A stretch of DNA of 64,000 bases from Sclerotiophoma versabilis (lineage: Eukaryota > Ascomycota > Dothideomycetes > Pleosporales > Didymellaceae), in contig JAAROD010000014.1 in assembly GCA_012274445.1 (NCBI GenBank), positions 489,001 through 553,000 on the forward strand, in the 5' to 3' direction. Of this stretch, positions 22,907 to 34,659 are shown one piece after another. The notes under the pieces were generated by a model, which was not told where the DNA came from, searched no databases, and worked only from the letters and a program-made list of their open reading frames with translations. The position numbers were made by a program, and so were the translations under genes. Positions within the stretch are counted from its first letter, which is position 1. Each line of letters starts with the position of its first letter.

Positions 22907-24984
22907 GTTGCGAATACTTGGGCCCCAGTAGCAACGTGAAGAATACAGTGAGCCAGAAACAACAGCAGAGAACAGCAGGTAGCGCCAGGGGACGTGGAGT
23001 GGCGATGGTGTTCAGGCGCGTGAAAGAACGCGCTAGGCGGACATCAAGTGCGTCATTTCGCGACGCGCGATCACGCCCAACGTCTAATTGATCACAGGGA
23101 ACTATCGACGTTCGCGTCCACAACAACAACATGCCCCATTCCACACTGAATATTCCAACTCAGTGCCTCGACAATCTTATCCGCCGAGCAAAAGTCGGTT
23201 GCTGCTTTGACTTTAGTGATCGGATACCTGTACACGCGTCTACCTGAACAGCTCTGCGACCGAAAACTGCAATGCAGCGAAGTGGATCATTTGATTCTAT
23301 GTTTGGTGTTCATTTGCTTGCCACCCATTTGCACACATTCCACGGCCTCACGATAGCCTGTGGAGCGTAATATTGGGAAAGATACTCCATTACTCCCCGG
23401 CCTTATTCTCTACTCTTAAATAGGCTAGTTTTGGTCTTCTTGAGTTTTCTAGGGGGGGGGTCTCGGCGAAAGGCAAGAACGCCAACCATGCCCCCCCATG
23501 TCCTCTCTCCTGACCCCCCCCCCCCCCTCTTACACCAACATTACTATTATCAATAGAAGTTAAGGTTTTAGAACTGTTCTCCTTTGCAAGCGCTTTCTAA
23601 CAAGCTATTGAATACCTAAATCTGACTTGTGGTTGGGGAGATATCTAGGTCTGAAATCTGGTGTGTGAAATCTGATTTTGGGTTTTGATTTCCGACCGCA
23701 GGGTGCTATTCGTCACCCGTACTGTGATATGGATAAGCTAACGTGTTCTATCGGCTCGTGCACGGCATTGGCTCTTGCACACCCCGTAGAAGACGCCCTT
23801 ACGAAGAAGCTCGTACGAAGCTCGTTTATTATGAATGATCGCTCCCATGAACATCGAAATACCTTCCCCTTGCGCGGCACGCAGCAGCAACAACAGAACC
23901 TAATCATTTTTAAACTTGTATAGGCTACATGAATTAGAATTGCATATGCTAAAGGTATACGTAAGAAACAATTATTATTATAAGTTGTGTGTGCTAGAAG
24001 TGGGTGGCTTGAGTAGAGAGGTATTTTGGTAATTGGCTGAGCGACAGGCTCAAAAAAACGAGCTTCTTTGTAGAGTTAGAGTTTATAAAGCTAGGCGAAG
24101 AATCTTATTGCGCTCAGCTCGCAAAAAAATATGGTTGCAATTGACCAAAGTTGTCGCGACGCCGATCCGGCAATGGAAACCCTGTGATATGTCGTGCAAT
24201 ACCGTCTCTAGAGTTAACGCGACATCAAACGAGTCTTGCACCAAACCGGTAGGGTACATTCGTCATGAATCTCCGGACCTACACTCGAGTGCTGCCCAGT
24301 GCCTCCCCGATTGGAAGTTTTGACATCAATTCAGCGTCTCTAGTCCAGAACTCAATACACTTTGCAAATTGTAAATACAAAGTACCGAGGTAATCTGTCT
24401 TAGGCTCAAGGCGCCAGGCCTAGGTCTCGAATACGATCCTCGAGATGCTAAGGCACCTTTCGTACCCACCTTCAGTCTCATTTGATAGGTCAACATCCTC
24501 GCGCTGGGACGTTCGCTCCATGCGCTAGAGCACCCCAGACTAACCCCACCGTGGACGCAGCGTGAATAGGTATTATGTTGAGGGGCTCGCATCGTGCACA
24601 GTCGAATATCTCCTGTTGAGATGGACGGCTCCCAGAGCGTGCGTCGGACATGGTTTTAATCGTGCGGAATCCTAGCAAAAACTTCAACCAATTAGAGCAG
24701 ATTATATTCTCTTGGAAACCGGAGTTACGACCGAACTTTAGTGTGCAGCCATCATCCTCTGAGTATCGTTCATCTCAAAAACCAAATAGTCTAACAAGTC
24801 GACCATTCATTGCCGAGCTTCACTTGAATTTCAATAGTCTATGCCTCGTTCTCGTAAAACTGTTACTGAAAGAAGAGTATAAGTACTGATGAGGCCAAGA
24901 TACGAAATTCATCACCTCAGCAGCCTCATCATCAACCCAACAGCCTCAGCAGTCTTGCAAACGATTCCTATTCCTTCATCCAAT
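22907..24984. other. Long gene-free region with G and C homopolymer tracts
   Basis: About 2.1 kb between the divergently transcribed remodeler and cutinase genes. It contains a G9 run at 23452-23460, a C7 run at about 23491-23497 and a C14 run at 23514-23527, followed by AT-rich DNA. No exon, transposon end or RNA gene is supported. The region directly before 24985 must hold the cutinase promoter. Confidence 0.5.
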
Positions 24985-25772
24985 ATGCATTTCTCCACTC
25001 TTTTCCCTGCCATCACTCTTCTCGCGCTGTCCTTGGCTGCTCCAACAAACCAGATCAAGCGTGTTGCCTCCAAGTCCTGCCCCTCGTACACCTTACTAGA
25101 CGTCCGTGGCACGGAAGAACCCCAGGCCCCATCTATTGGTTTTATCACCATCAACCAGAATGTACAGGCTGCATTTTCTGGCGGGAAGGTTTACAGCGCA
25201 GTTTATCCTGCTTCATTAGATCAAAATTCTACACTCGGCACGATCGATATCATCAACCACATAACCTCCACCCTGATTACATCACCAAACGAATGCTTCA
25301 TTCTTGAAGGCCATTCACAGGGTGCGCAAACAGTGGTCAATGCCTTGGGGCAACTCACAGGTGCAAAATTTGACGCCGTGAAGGGTGTACTTCTTCTCGG
25401 CAACCCTGTTCACAAGCCTGGCCTGGCGTGCAACGTGGACAACTTCGGTGGGCTTAGTACCAGATTTGGGGTCGGCATCTTCTCGATCAATTCCGCAGGT
25501 ATCCCCAAAAACTGGGTATCTAAGACTCGGGATGTCTGTATCAGCGTATGTTTTCACCGCCCCCCCCCCCCCCAAAATTTTCTTTTCACCGTAACTTCTC
25601 TGCTCGTGTATCATATCACAACTATCTGTACAGCTTACTAATTCAATACCAGGACGACACTATTTGTGACTCAATCGGTAAATCCGCCGGCGTAATTCAC
25701 CTCCTGTACCCCAAAGACCCAGCTACTCAGCTACTCGGTACATCATATATCAAGGGTATACTCAGTACTTAA
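24985..25772 (+). CDS. Secreted cutinase-family esterase (CE5)
   Basis: Exons 24985-25545 and 25653-25772 give 226 aa. The protein has a signal peptide (LFPAITLLALSLAAP), a possible pro-segment cut at KR (residues 25-26), and the cutinase fold signatures: SYTLLDVRGTEEP, the nucleophile elbow GHSQG with Ser111, the Cys/Asp block DVCISDDTICD, and a His at about 203 in VIHLLY. The Ser-Asp-His triad and cysteines are therefore present. Family members cleave cutin, short esters or acetylated xylan; which one applies here is not visible. The intron is 107 nt, about twice the local norm, because of a C14 run at 25560-25573. Exon 2 starts exactly where the catalytic Asp region is restored, which supports the splice. 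Confidence 0.85.
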
Positions 25773-28604
25773 AACAGAGAAGGAAGAAGAGTATAAGCAG
25801 AAGTTGCTTTACACTACTTGAGCATGGAAACGTTCTCTTCAACTTGATCTGCATCTAAATGCAACATTCAAACACATATTCGAAGTACAAGTTTACCGGC
25901 TTTCACTAGGTCTAATCTTTTCAAGTTTTTTTCCCATCACTTAAATATTGTATTGTAGATTCCTTATCATAAATCAACTATCTCCTTTGCACGACTGCAT
26001 CTTGCTACTTGTATGACCCCGGAGAAACATTCGATTTTCGATTACTGCATTTATCGTCCCATGGAAAGCACCCATAGAGCATGTAAGCGCGCTACGCTCC
26101 GGGTTCACGGTGATGTTGCACCTCCAGGGACAGCCTGTTTGTATGTTCTGGGTTGCACGGTGCAAGTGTCTGGTAGGGGTCTGCCGCCTGGTGAGGCAAC
26201 GCTACCTGTACAATTCAGTGAGCCAGTGCGATGGGAGTGTTTGGATAACATTGGCTAAGCAGGAGGAAAACTCTAGCAATGGATATCTTCAGCCGCCCAT
26301 TCCCGTATAAGAGAACATCGGCAAATACTAATACCTGGTTTGTGGTGCAACACAAATTTCTGCTCCAGAAAGATCGTTTACTCGTATACGACCGTTACGC
26401 TAAGACGCAGTCCAACCTTGGCGTCCAGCCCGTGAGCAATCGTCTATATAATGTGTATGTCTACTGGAGGTGTTGTCCTGCAGAGGCCTTATTAACAGAG
26501 TATATGCAATAGTGCTAACAGTCACAATCTTTATCAGCTACGCTAAAGAACTAGGCCATCAGATTATATCAACTGAAAACGGAAGAGTAGGTGCACGAAT
26601 GCATTTAGGCGTAAAGTAACCGTGCAAGCATAAGTACATGATCAAAGGCGCGTTTAGAGAGAGGTATATTAACGCTCCTTCTACTATGTTAGAAGATGTA
26701 GCCAATAGGGTTGGTGCTAGGGTTAATATAATTGATAGCTTGGGTCCTGAATGTCAATCTGATATTAGTGATTTAATTCGAAAAGGTCTTGCACTACAAG
26801 TTAAGATCAGTCTGATAGATCCCGTTTTTTTCTTTTACTGATTTCTACTATTTGAAACGGTCGAGAAAAGTATATGCGGACTGGCTTCATAGATACGAGT
26901 ATCTATTTGACATCCGGACAGAAGGTATTGCGTTTTGGTGACTGAGGCTGTTGAAGATGCAGGAGGTGGGTAAGAGGATCTGAGTTGGGGCTATACCCGC
27001 GATTGGTAAGCCACAGTGTTGGGAGGCTGGCGCTTATTCTTCTAGAGATCTGTGAACAGGAAAACATCCCCAAGAATCGTTAAAACACATTATTCAAACA
27101 CTTTCCGGCCTTTTATCGAAACAGATGTTATGTACCAAGGATTCAGGTGCTAGGATTTGTGAACACTAATGGTGTCAGGTAACAAAACAGTTACATCCCG
27201 GTTATTTGCAGCCCATGTGGGTATGGCTGATGGATTTCAGAAGAGAACCTCGGTGGACTCATTGGGACCGCGTCCTACCGCCACCCTCAAGCGTGGACAC
27301 GAAGACATTCAAGGACCGCAAGAAGCTGAAGCCTGTAAACCAGCAACCAGAGAGTAAGGGAACACCCTTGGCAGATGAAAATCTTTCCTCCAAAGACCGG
27401 CAGAACGTAATAGTCAGTTCACCCCTGACTATTGCCGAGCAAGCTTCAGAGAAAGCCTTGGCTGCCAACCATAATGGCAACGTTTACAACATCATCAACA
27501 ACCCCAACGTTAATTGGGATTTTCTAGGCAGCGTATCGAAATTCAGCTTATCAAGAGGGTAGCCTGTGCATGGTAATGTTGCTAAAACTAGAGTTTGGTG
27601 CTAGAATAGAGTGTAGTGGTTGAAATGGATTTCAAGATGTATTATTAGATTATTCCCTATCATTGCAAGACAATTTGTGACACATTCGATGTCTTGCTGT
27701 CCAAGCACACCATATTGCTGTACTTCTAAGGAGGTGATTGTTATGTGCAAAGCATAGATACGTACTGTAGAAGCCCCGCTTAATGTGTGGTGTCGAGCAA
27801 TCGGCAACCTTGGCTGCACGTGGTCCTCTACTTGCACTTGTTGAAGGCGTTTTGTATATAAGATTTGAACGTTTATACAATCGTATTCCGAGAGTGTGAC
27901 AGGGATTGGGCATCGGAGACAACAGGTGGACTGCGTCAGACAGGGTCAAAGGATACAGTTCAGCGTTGCCAAGCGCCCACCACCCTACCCCTCTACACAG
28001 ACTGTGGGAGGAGTTCAATTAGCCGCAGCTAGATCTCCGTCCTTAGTATTAGCCTCGCCTATATCCCGCACCGACACGGTAAAAGCCACAAGGGCCGTTG
28101 TGGTAAGCGGCCCGAAGACACCAAGGCTTCCTGTTGGCTCAGCCCTATTTAAGCAACGTACCGGCGATTTACTAGTCAGACATGTAAACATTAGCAAATA
28201 CCCCCTGTCTTATGTTTCTGCTAGTCTTTGCACTTGATCAGAGGGTCTTGAATTGCCACGACCTAAGGTCCTTCAGGTAGCTTAGGCGTTCGATGTTCGT
28301 GCGGGATATCCGTAAAGAAGCCTGTAGACCTTTGATCTGTCTTCAATCTTTCCAGGTCTTTCAATGTAGTTAGGGGTTTCCGCGTGCATCTCTATGAGAA
28401 CTCATCTCCTCTTGATCCTTCAAGCATTTGCAACCATGTCGGGGTGGAGCTGGCGACCTACGATGCTCGAGCTTACGGCATTTGATTGATAGAAGACATG
28501 CAGCACGTTCAACTTAGATGATGATAAATAATATTACTCGTTATCAACATATCAAAAGTCTGTGAACGAGTAAGGGTATCTACGAAAAACTCTACCACTA
28601 TCCT
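25773..28604. other. Long AT-richer gene-poor stretch
   Basis: About 2.8 kb between the convergent cutinase and tyrosinase genes. Several short frames exist; the longest readable one is treated separately at 27215. I found no transposase, reverse transcriptase, terminal repeat or RNA gene. Its composition suggests decayed, perhaps repeat-derived DNA, but I cannot name a source. Confidence 0.45.
27215..27562 (+). CDS. Doubtful small open reading frame
   Basis: A frame from ATG 27215 encodes 115 aa with mixed polar composition (for example KTFKDRKKLKPVNQQPESKG and NVYNIINNPNVNWDFLG). It has no signal peptide, domain or recognised motif. It is listed only because it is the most protein-like frame in the surrounding gene-poor DNA. 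It may be a fragment of an older gene or chance. Confidence 0.2.
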   Translation: MWVWLMDFRREPRWTHWDRVLPPPSSVDTKTFKDRKKLKPVNQQPESKGTPLADENLSSKDRQNVIVSSPLTIAEQASEKALAANHNGNVYNIINNPNVNWDFLGSVSKFSLSRG

Positions 28605-29824
28605 CTAGTAGTTGTACTTATAGCAAAGCGTCTGGCCAGTAGTGTCAAGAACATCCCTGATCCTGACATCCGGCTGGAAGCTGTAGACATTGATTGTTGT
28701 GTCGAGTGTCAGCGGGTTACCATCGATGTCTGAGCCGTCGATGGTAGTTGTGCGGACGCCAGAGTTCTGATTCTGCCAGATACGGAAGTTGCGGTCAATG
28801 AAGCCGTGGTGCAGCCAGAAAGTCTGATACATGTTAGGATGCAGCTCTTATATGCGATTCCTTGAATTGGAAGGACTTACGGGGTCAGCAGGCGAACCGT
28901 AGACGTCCTGCATAACGGCACCGATACCGTTGTGGCCCCAGGCGTGAGCACCGCCCTCAGAGCAGCCGGCCATGTCAGCAAAGGTGCCGCGCGAGTTGCA
29001 GGCATCGACCATAGACTGGCCAGTGTTGATGGTCTTAGCAGAATCGCCGTTGCGGGCGAGGCAGTGAGGCTGGTTGCCAGGGCCAGGTCCAACATTAATG
29101 GCAAGGTTGGCGAATTGCTGCATTCGACGTCAGTTTTCTAGCTCGAAGTGCCGTGGAACATGAGTTCACTTACTCCGTCTGTTACACAGGCGCCGCCGAG
29201 ACCGATGCCACCAAACCACTGGCTTGAGAAAATCGAAGACTGGCCAAACTTTCCGGCATACTTGGTCTCGTCAAACCACGGCAGGGTTGCGGTGAAGCCA
29301 CAGCTGTTCCGGAGCTCCTGTTCGAATGTCCACAGGAAGTACCTGTGCCATAGTAAGAACTTTGCGTTGCTGTGCACCCTGGGCGTGAGGGTCTGATGCA
29401 AAGCCACGAAGTCTTCATAGCGGCTCTTGGAGGCTGAGAATTGGCCAGATGGGCCCCTGTTCATCAAGCACTTCAGGGAGTCGACAAAGTTTTGCCTGTC
29501 AGCGGTAGAAACGGAGTCCCACTCTGTGCGAACACGGACGTTGGTGCATGTCGCAGCAGCCCTGACTCCGAGGTTGGGTTTGATGAGGTTCTCGAGGTGG
29601 TCTTCGACCTCATCGACAAGATGGTGAATCTTGTCGGTAATGTTCAGTCCGGCAATGGCCTCTTCCAGGGTCAATGTATGTCCGGCAGTCTTGGCGAAGA
29701 CGGCAAGAGGCAGCGCTGGGAAGAGTTTTGTCGCTGGGATTGAGTCGGCCGCATCTTGTCTCTTGATGACGGCGCCCGATACGAGTGTCGCAGCCGACAG
29801 GGCTGTGATTGTGGAGAAATGCAT
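28605..29824 (-). CDS. Secreted tyrosinase-family copper oxidase
   Basis: Exons 29824-29174, 29117-28881 and 28823-28605 (introns 56 and 57 nt, both phase 0) give 368 aa. A signal peptide (MHFSTITALSAATLVSGA) ends near a KR site at 21-22, so the protein is secreted. The CuA side has His143, His151 and His160 (VALHQ, RVHSNAKFLLWHRYFLW); the CuB side has His275 and His279 (HAWGHNG) and His302 in FWLHHGFIDR. These are the six copper ligands of the tyrosinase/polyphenol-oxidase fold, which oxidises phenols to quinones. The protein is short, without the long C-terminal cap of classical tyrosinases. It converges with the cutinase gene. Confidence 0.9.
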
Positions 29825-31618
29825 AGCTTATATCGTGAACCCGATTAGAATTATAATTAGGTATGGAAGTTGTTAAGATCAGCGAGTGTGGGTCTGAACG
29901 AGAGTCGGCAGGAGGTTGGGATCGCTGCTGAAGGTTCTTAAAACATCAGGACAGAACGACTCTTTATCTTGAAGTGCCGCGGTAGCGTCATCTTGCTGGG
30001 ATGATAGGGTTAGGGTCACCTGTCCTAACTGTACACGATCTTTGACGCCAGTCCATCAACCCTGATAGATGAAAACCGGGGTTAAAGCTGCAACGTTGTA
30101 TTGGCAGAGAAGCGCTCGGCCAAGCAGGCAAGTGATAAGCTTTCTTGGCTAGTGCACCAAACCACAACGGGCTCGTGGCTTGTTCTGAGTGCAGATCATT
30201 TGTGGGCCCTTGCGTTGCCGGCATGGGATTCACAATTTCCGAGACTGGGATAGGGCTCGCGTTGCGAGGCTGTGAAGGCCACCAGGATGCCACCAGCCTC
30301 CTTTCGGACCCATCAAAAATCTCCCCTGCCGGGCTCCCGCGGGTGATTGCGCACTACAGCTCGTGTCCGGCACGCTGTGTAAAAATAGCCGCAAGTACAC
30401 TCAGCGTGTCTCTTACAAAAGCATGGATGAGACCATGTGCTGGCTGCAGAGTGTTCGGATAGTCGTCGTTGGCTCTGTGAGTGGGGTCGCGGCGGCTGAA
30501 TAACCGTACGACCTTACATAGTTGCATCACATCACCAGCTGAGAAGACGATAGTCGAGTCGCAACGGCCCTGCAGGCTAGGAAACATCAGCCTCGTGTTG
30601 GTATTGCATCGTGCTGCCACTGTAATCACCCGGTGAACCTGTGGATCTGCATCCTGAGACTCGCGTGCTCCACCGACTCCTTTCCATCTCAACGGAGCAA
30701 AGGGTCGTCGACCCGCAGCTTTGCCTCGTGTCGCTGTGTCCAGTTGATTGAGCTGTGAGCCTAGCTCATGGTGATACAGCTTATTGCGGATGCTGTCGCT
30801 CACCGATCTTCTTCACGATGTTATGACTGACAATGGAGCATGACTGCGACGCTACTGGTGGGAGCACCAGGAAGACACTGTCAGCAGAGTTCTGCGTGGC
30901 TGGAAGAAACTTGACAAGACGGCGCCGCTGTCGTGGTGGTGTTCACGTGTGTTCAAAATCACACCGCTGAGGTGGGTGAGAGGATTGGCAGCGAGTGTTG
31001 AGCGGGGGAGTGGTTGGCAGATGAATGTTCGCCAAGGAGGGCAGGTGGGATGGCGGTGTAGTACAGCATCAATAGTTCGAGATGGACACGTCTCCACGCG
31101 TGACAGTGCCCTGCAAGACCTTGTACCACAAGAAGGGCTCCACGCGCGGACGACGTGAAGATGGTCGTTAACGCTGCCATTTGCGGCTAGCTGCCTGTTG
31201 AACAATGAAAGGGTTCACATCTGCAATCGAGAGCTCACGTCTTCGCTAGGTATCCTTGGCAACTACCCAGGTCTCTTCACTGTGAAGATGAGTTACCATT
31301 GCACTCTGGCAGGGGAATTCTGTCGGTCTTCCAGCTCACTGTAGCCGGAAGTCACCAGGGCCCCGCTTGAACGGCCTCTGCGCCGCGGTTGCCTAAGGGC
31401 TCGAACGCACCTCCCCACAGCCGCTGCAGAACATGTTATCAACACTCCTTCATCACATCTATCCGCAGTGGAAAGGAACAGTTATTTCGACAGCCTCGCC
31501 CTGTTGTCCAGCGCGTCAGTCCCGTGACAGCGCGTCATTGCCATCGCGTTACTAAAATATTCCCCGCATCGCAGGGTGCCCACCTATACCTCTACAGCTA
31601 CCGACCGCCACAACCACC
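29825..31618. other. Gene-free region upstream of tyrosinase and phosphatase-like genes
   Basis: About 1.8 kb shared by two divergent genes. The minus-strand tyrosinase promoter and the plus-strand promoter of the gene at 31619 should both lie here. I found only short, non-protein-like frames. Confidence 0.45.
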
Positions 31619-32578
31619 ATGGCAACAACAGGGGAGGAGTCGCCGTTGCGCAGCTCGCTCGGCATGGCTATGCGCAACCAGAACCAATACACCTACCGTC
31701 TTCCTACGCCGCCACGGGTCGTCGTGCCTCCACCCACGCTCTCTACCGACATGCCAGGCCTCGTGATCGGAGCTGGGTCTGGGGGCCTCGACATAAGCTT
31801 CCTCAGAGAGATGGCATTGGAGGACATTGTACAGAAGAATACTCTGATTGAGTGGGCATATGAGCGGCGGCGACAAGCACAAATGATTCTGCCCTGGTTG
31901 TTTCTAGGGCCAATGGTTGCGTCGAAGGACAAAGACTTCTTCGCGCGTGAAGGGATTACCATGGTGCTAGCAATCCGTTCCCGCGATGGCAGCATGAGCG
32001 GCGCCTTGCACGCAGCGCGCGACGCCGGCCTTGCTGTGGCTACAGTCGAGGCACCAGCCTATCACGATTTGATCAAGCGATTCGGCGATACAACGAGGAC
32101 GATCAACGAGCATGTTGCGAGAGTCCGTCAGCGCGCCTTGGAACAAACGGGTCAGCCCACGCTCGGTAAGGTCTTGGTCTTCTGCGAGTCGGGTAACGAG
32201 AAGTCAGCCGCCGTGGTCGCGGCATACCTCATGGAGATCCTGGACAACTTTGATTACATCAAAGCAATGCAAGTCTGCCAGGCCCAGCGCTTCTGCGTCA
32301 ACTTCGATGATACAATCAAGAACATCCTGCGATCCCACTGGGACATCCTTCAAGCTGCACGCTCGGTTTCCAGCTTCAATGCGCAGCAATCACAGGCAAA
32401 CAGCTGCGCCAATAACTTCGGTCAGAACGCTTCACGTATACAGCTCTCTGCAACAGCGAGATCCAAGCGTTCCATCGAGGACACATGTGACGACGATATG
32501 GAAATGGACGACGGTCTGGATCCTTCGGACGCGCTCCGATTTCAGGGTCGCGACAACACTCCCTTCCAGAACTCCTAG
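31619..32578 (+). CDS. Dual-specificity phosphatase-like protein lacking the catalytic Arg (STYX-like)
   Basis: Single exon, 319 aa, with a strong start context (ACCACCATGG). A Pro-rich N-terminus leads into a dual-specificity phosphatase fold at about 85-245: LPWLFLGPMVASKDKDFF, then the P-loop VLVFCESGNEKSAAVVAAYL. In active enzymes this loop reads C-x5-R; here Cys189 is followed by Lys195, where the Arg that holds phosphate should be. The Lys codon is AAG, one step from AGG. I infer a catalytically impaired, phospho-binding pseudophosphatase like animal STYX, or an enzyme with very low activity. The C-terminus is acidic and low in complexity (CDDDMEMDDGLDPSD). I see no membrane or targeting segment. 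Confidence 0.8.
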   Translation: MATTGEESPLRSSLGMAMRNQNQYTYRLPTPPRVVVPPPTLSTDMPGLVIGAGSGGLDISFLREMALEDIVQKNTLIEWAYERRRQAQMILPWLFLGPMVASKDKDFFAREGITMVLAIRSRDGSMSGALHAARDAGLAVATVEAPAYHDLIKRFGDTTRTINEHVARVRQRALEQTGQPTLGKVLVFCESGNEKSAAVVAAYLMEILDNFDYIKAMQVCQAQRFCVNFDDTIKNILRSHWDILQAARSVSSFNAQQSQANSCANNFGQNASRIQLSATARSKRSIEDTCDDDMEMDDGLDPSDALRFQGRDNTPFQNS

Positions 32579-33599
32579 GCGGATTTTGGTCGCAATGTGA
32601 CGTTCGACAAATCTACATGAGACGGCTTTGTTACTTTACATGATACCCTGCATCGTTATTGGCGTTTTCTTGTGGCGATACATACGCGTTGGAGGAGCAG
32701 CAAGCAGTGATTGTGAGGTAATCTCGAATCGGAGGCTGCATTTTCCGAGTCACGCGTGGCTGCAGTCGGCCATGGATATAAAACTAACCAATTTACGTCA
32801 TTTTCTTGAACGAGCAGCTTACTTGGATTCCTCTGGCTTTGTGGTAAAATTACTTGTCTTTTACATATCCGACTTGCTCCGCGGATTTTTCTGTCATGTG
32901 CTGTGGTCTGTTTGCTCATGCTCGACCATGGTACTGATGGTCAATATTGCGTCGGTTTTTCATTCACATCTCTTGCTCTATACGGCATGGAGATAATTAT
33001 CGTCAGCAGCGCAAAACGACTTTAACGCTATCCTTTCTCACTGGGTCAAGTCATTATAGTTCTATGCCATGTCTGGCCTATCAGCTCTCGTTCAACCGTG
33101 TTCGAAGATGGCAGCGACGAAAGGACGCAGGTGTCGGTACTCTTCTCTACCAAGGCAGTCGCGACGCTATGACCCTGACTCGCCACCAGCGCTATGCTTC
33201 TGGACTTCTCTCTCTTTTTATCTACCTGACCCAAGGTTCACACCTCATTGGAACCACTACTATAGAGCAGCAGCATCTTCTGAGCATCAAATAAAATGAG
33301 TGTTAGCCTACAAGCGAAGCACGTATTGGAAGGATCCGAGCGATGTGAGCAGGACGACAACTCCAACTCAGAGACACCAAGTCGCACTTTTCCTTAGCCA
33401 GGCACACCAACCACCTTTCAGAACTTGTATTACATTATCGGGCTCAATACCGTCATGTCATAAACGTTGCGGTCAATCGCAGAGGCACAAAGTAATGTGA
33501 GTACCGTTAGGGGCGTCTTCTCTCTCCAACATTTCTGAATAAGGACTGCATTACTTTTCGTATAGGACAAGATGTTGACCATTTGATAGGCCTTTTTCC
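32579..33599. other. Intergenic region
   Basis: About 1 kb between two plus-strand genes. Short frames only; no supported exon, repeat or RNA gene. Confidence 0.45.
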
Positions 33600-34529
33600 A
33601 TGGCCCCTGAGTGGGCAGATCGCCATGCACAAGGCGCGCGTACCGATTCCAGGACACTTCCACCAGCAGCTTTTCCCTCGTTGCCGCTATATCAGCCACA
33701 AGCTGCTGTTACTCGCCCTACTTCCGTGACTTTTGATATCATTGACCTTACAGAATCGGACGAGGAAGAGGACGCTGACTGGGCACCTCCGGCTTCCAAT
33801 GAACCCAAGATTCTCAGCGAAGTCTCCCGGATGGCTATTGAATACCACTTCGGCAAGTATCCTCGAGAGAACAGGCCTGTTGATGACATAGTCCAAACCG
33901 AACGCCGGCGTATGATCAAGGAAGAGATCCTCCCCCAGCCCCAGGGTCTTCCAGAGACAGAGGTGAAACGCCCCAGAGCTGTAAATTGTGATCATCTTCA
34001 AACAAAGCACGAGGAGCTCACGAACAAGAGAAAGGCGCTTGAGATCAAGCTACGTATGCTGGGATATACAGACCCAGCACTTCAAGCCTCCATCGACCGT
34101 ACGGTGGCCGGAACCTTGCCAAAAACCCGGGGATCAATTGAATCCCTTTGGGACACCGTGCAAGATCTTAGATGGTTGACGCGCAGATTGGAGTTGATGG
34201 AGAGTCACGCCCGCCACATTACCAAAGCAAAAAAGAAATTCTTCACGAGATGGCCGAAGCCCGAGAAGCCAAAGGTCAAGTACGAACTCCGACGTGGTTG
34301 CAAAGAAACCTGTGTCCCGGCGATCGGATGGGACTACGACCCCGACTGGCAGGCTATGCAAGCCACAGCCAAGAAATCGTACTCCGTGGTTGATAGGCTG
34401 CGTCCCTGGAACATATCGCGAGTAGGGGTAGAGTCTGCAAAGGCTGCGCCTGCAGAGGTTGCCGACGAGGACGTGGGGGTAGACTGGGATGCATTCATCG
34501 ACTTTAAAGGTGACTCTGCAGCTGCGTGA
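33600..34529 (+). CDS. Hypothetical protein with a SUMO-interaction-like motif
   Basis: Single exon, 309 aa, starting in context TTCCATGG. Residues about 46-58 read FDIIDLTESDEEE: a hydrophobic I-I-D-L core followed by Thr, Ser and acidic residues, the form of a classical SUMO-interacting motif. The central part is basic and helical (KHEELTNKRKALEIKLRML), followed by SLWDTVQDLRWLTRRLELM and a Lys-rich run (HITKAKKKFFTRWPKPEKPK). No enzyme motif, zinc finger or signal peptide is visible. I infer a nuclear protein, perhaps a scaffold or regulator reading SUMO, but the family is unknown to me. Confidence 0.6.
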   Translation: MAPEWADRHAQGARTDSRTLPPAAFPSLPLYQPQAAVTRPTSVTFDIIDLTESDEEEDADWAPPASNEPKILSEVSRMAIEYHFGKYPRENRPVDDIVQTERRRMIKEEILPQPQGLPETEVKRPRAVNCDHLQTKHEELTNKRKALEIKLRMLGYTDPALQASIDRTVAGTLPKTRGSIESLWDTVQDLRWLTRRLELMESHARHITKAKKKFFTRWPKPEKPKVKYELRRGCKETCVPAIGWDYDPDWQAMQATAKKSYSVVDRLRPWNISRVGVESAKAAPAEVADEDVGVDWDAFIDFKGDSAAA

Positions 34530-34659
34530 AATCAGAACCGGGTTCCGGAAGAACAAGGATGTGTGACCCAGATGGTCTCGGCAGACTTCTAGACTGATGG
34601 GTGCCTCCGGAGTTGGTCGTTATTTCATGTTTGTTTTCCTTACGCATGTTATTGCTTGA

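Noticed and set aside
26638..26841. A 67-codon frame with helical composition in the AT-rich gap
   Set aside because: Too short, no splice partner, no recognised relative; probably chance or a very old fragment.
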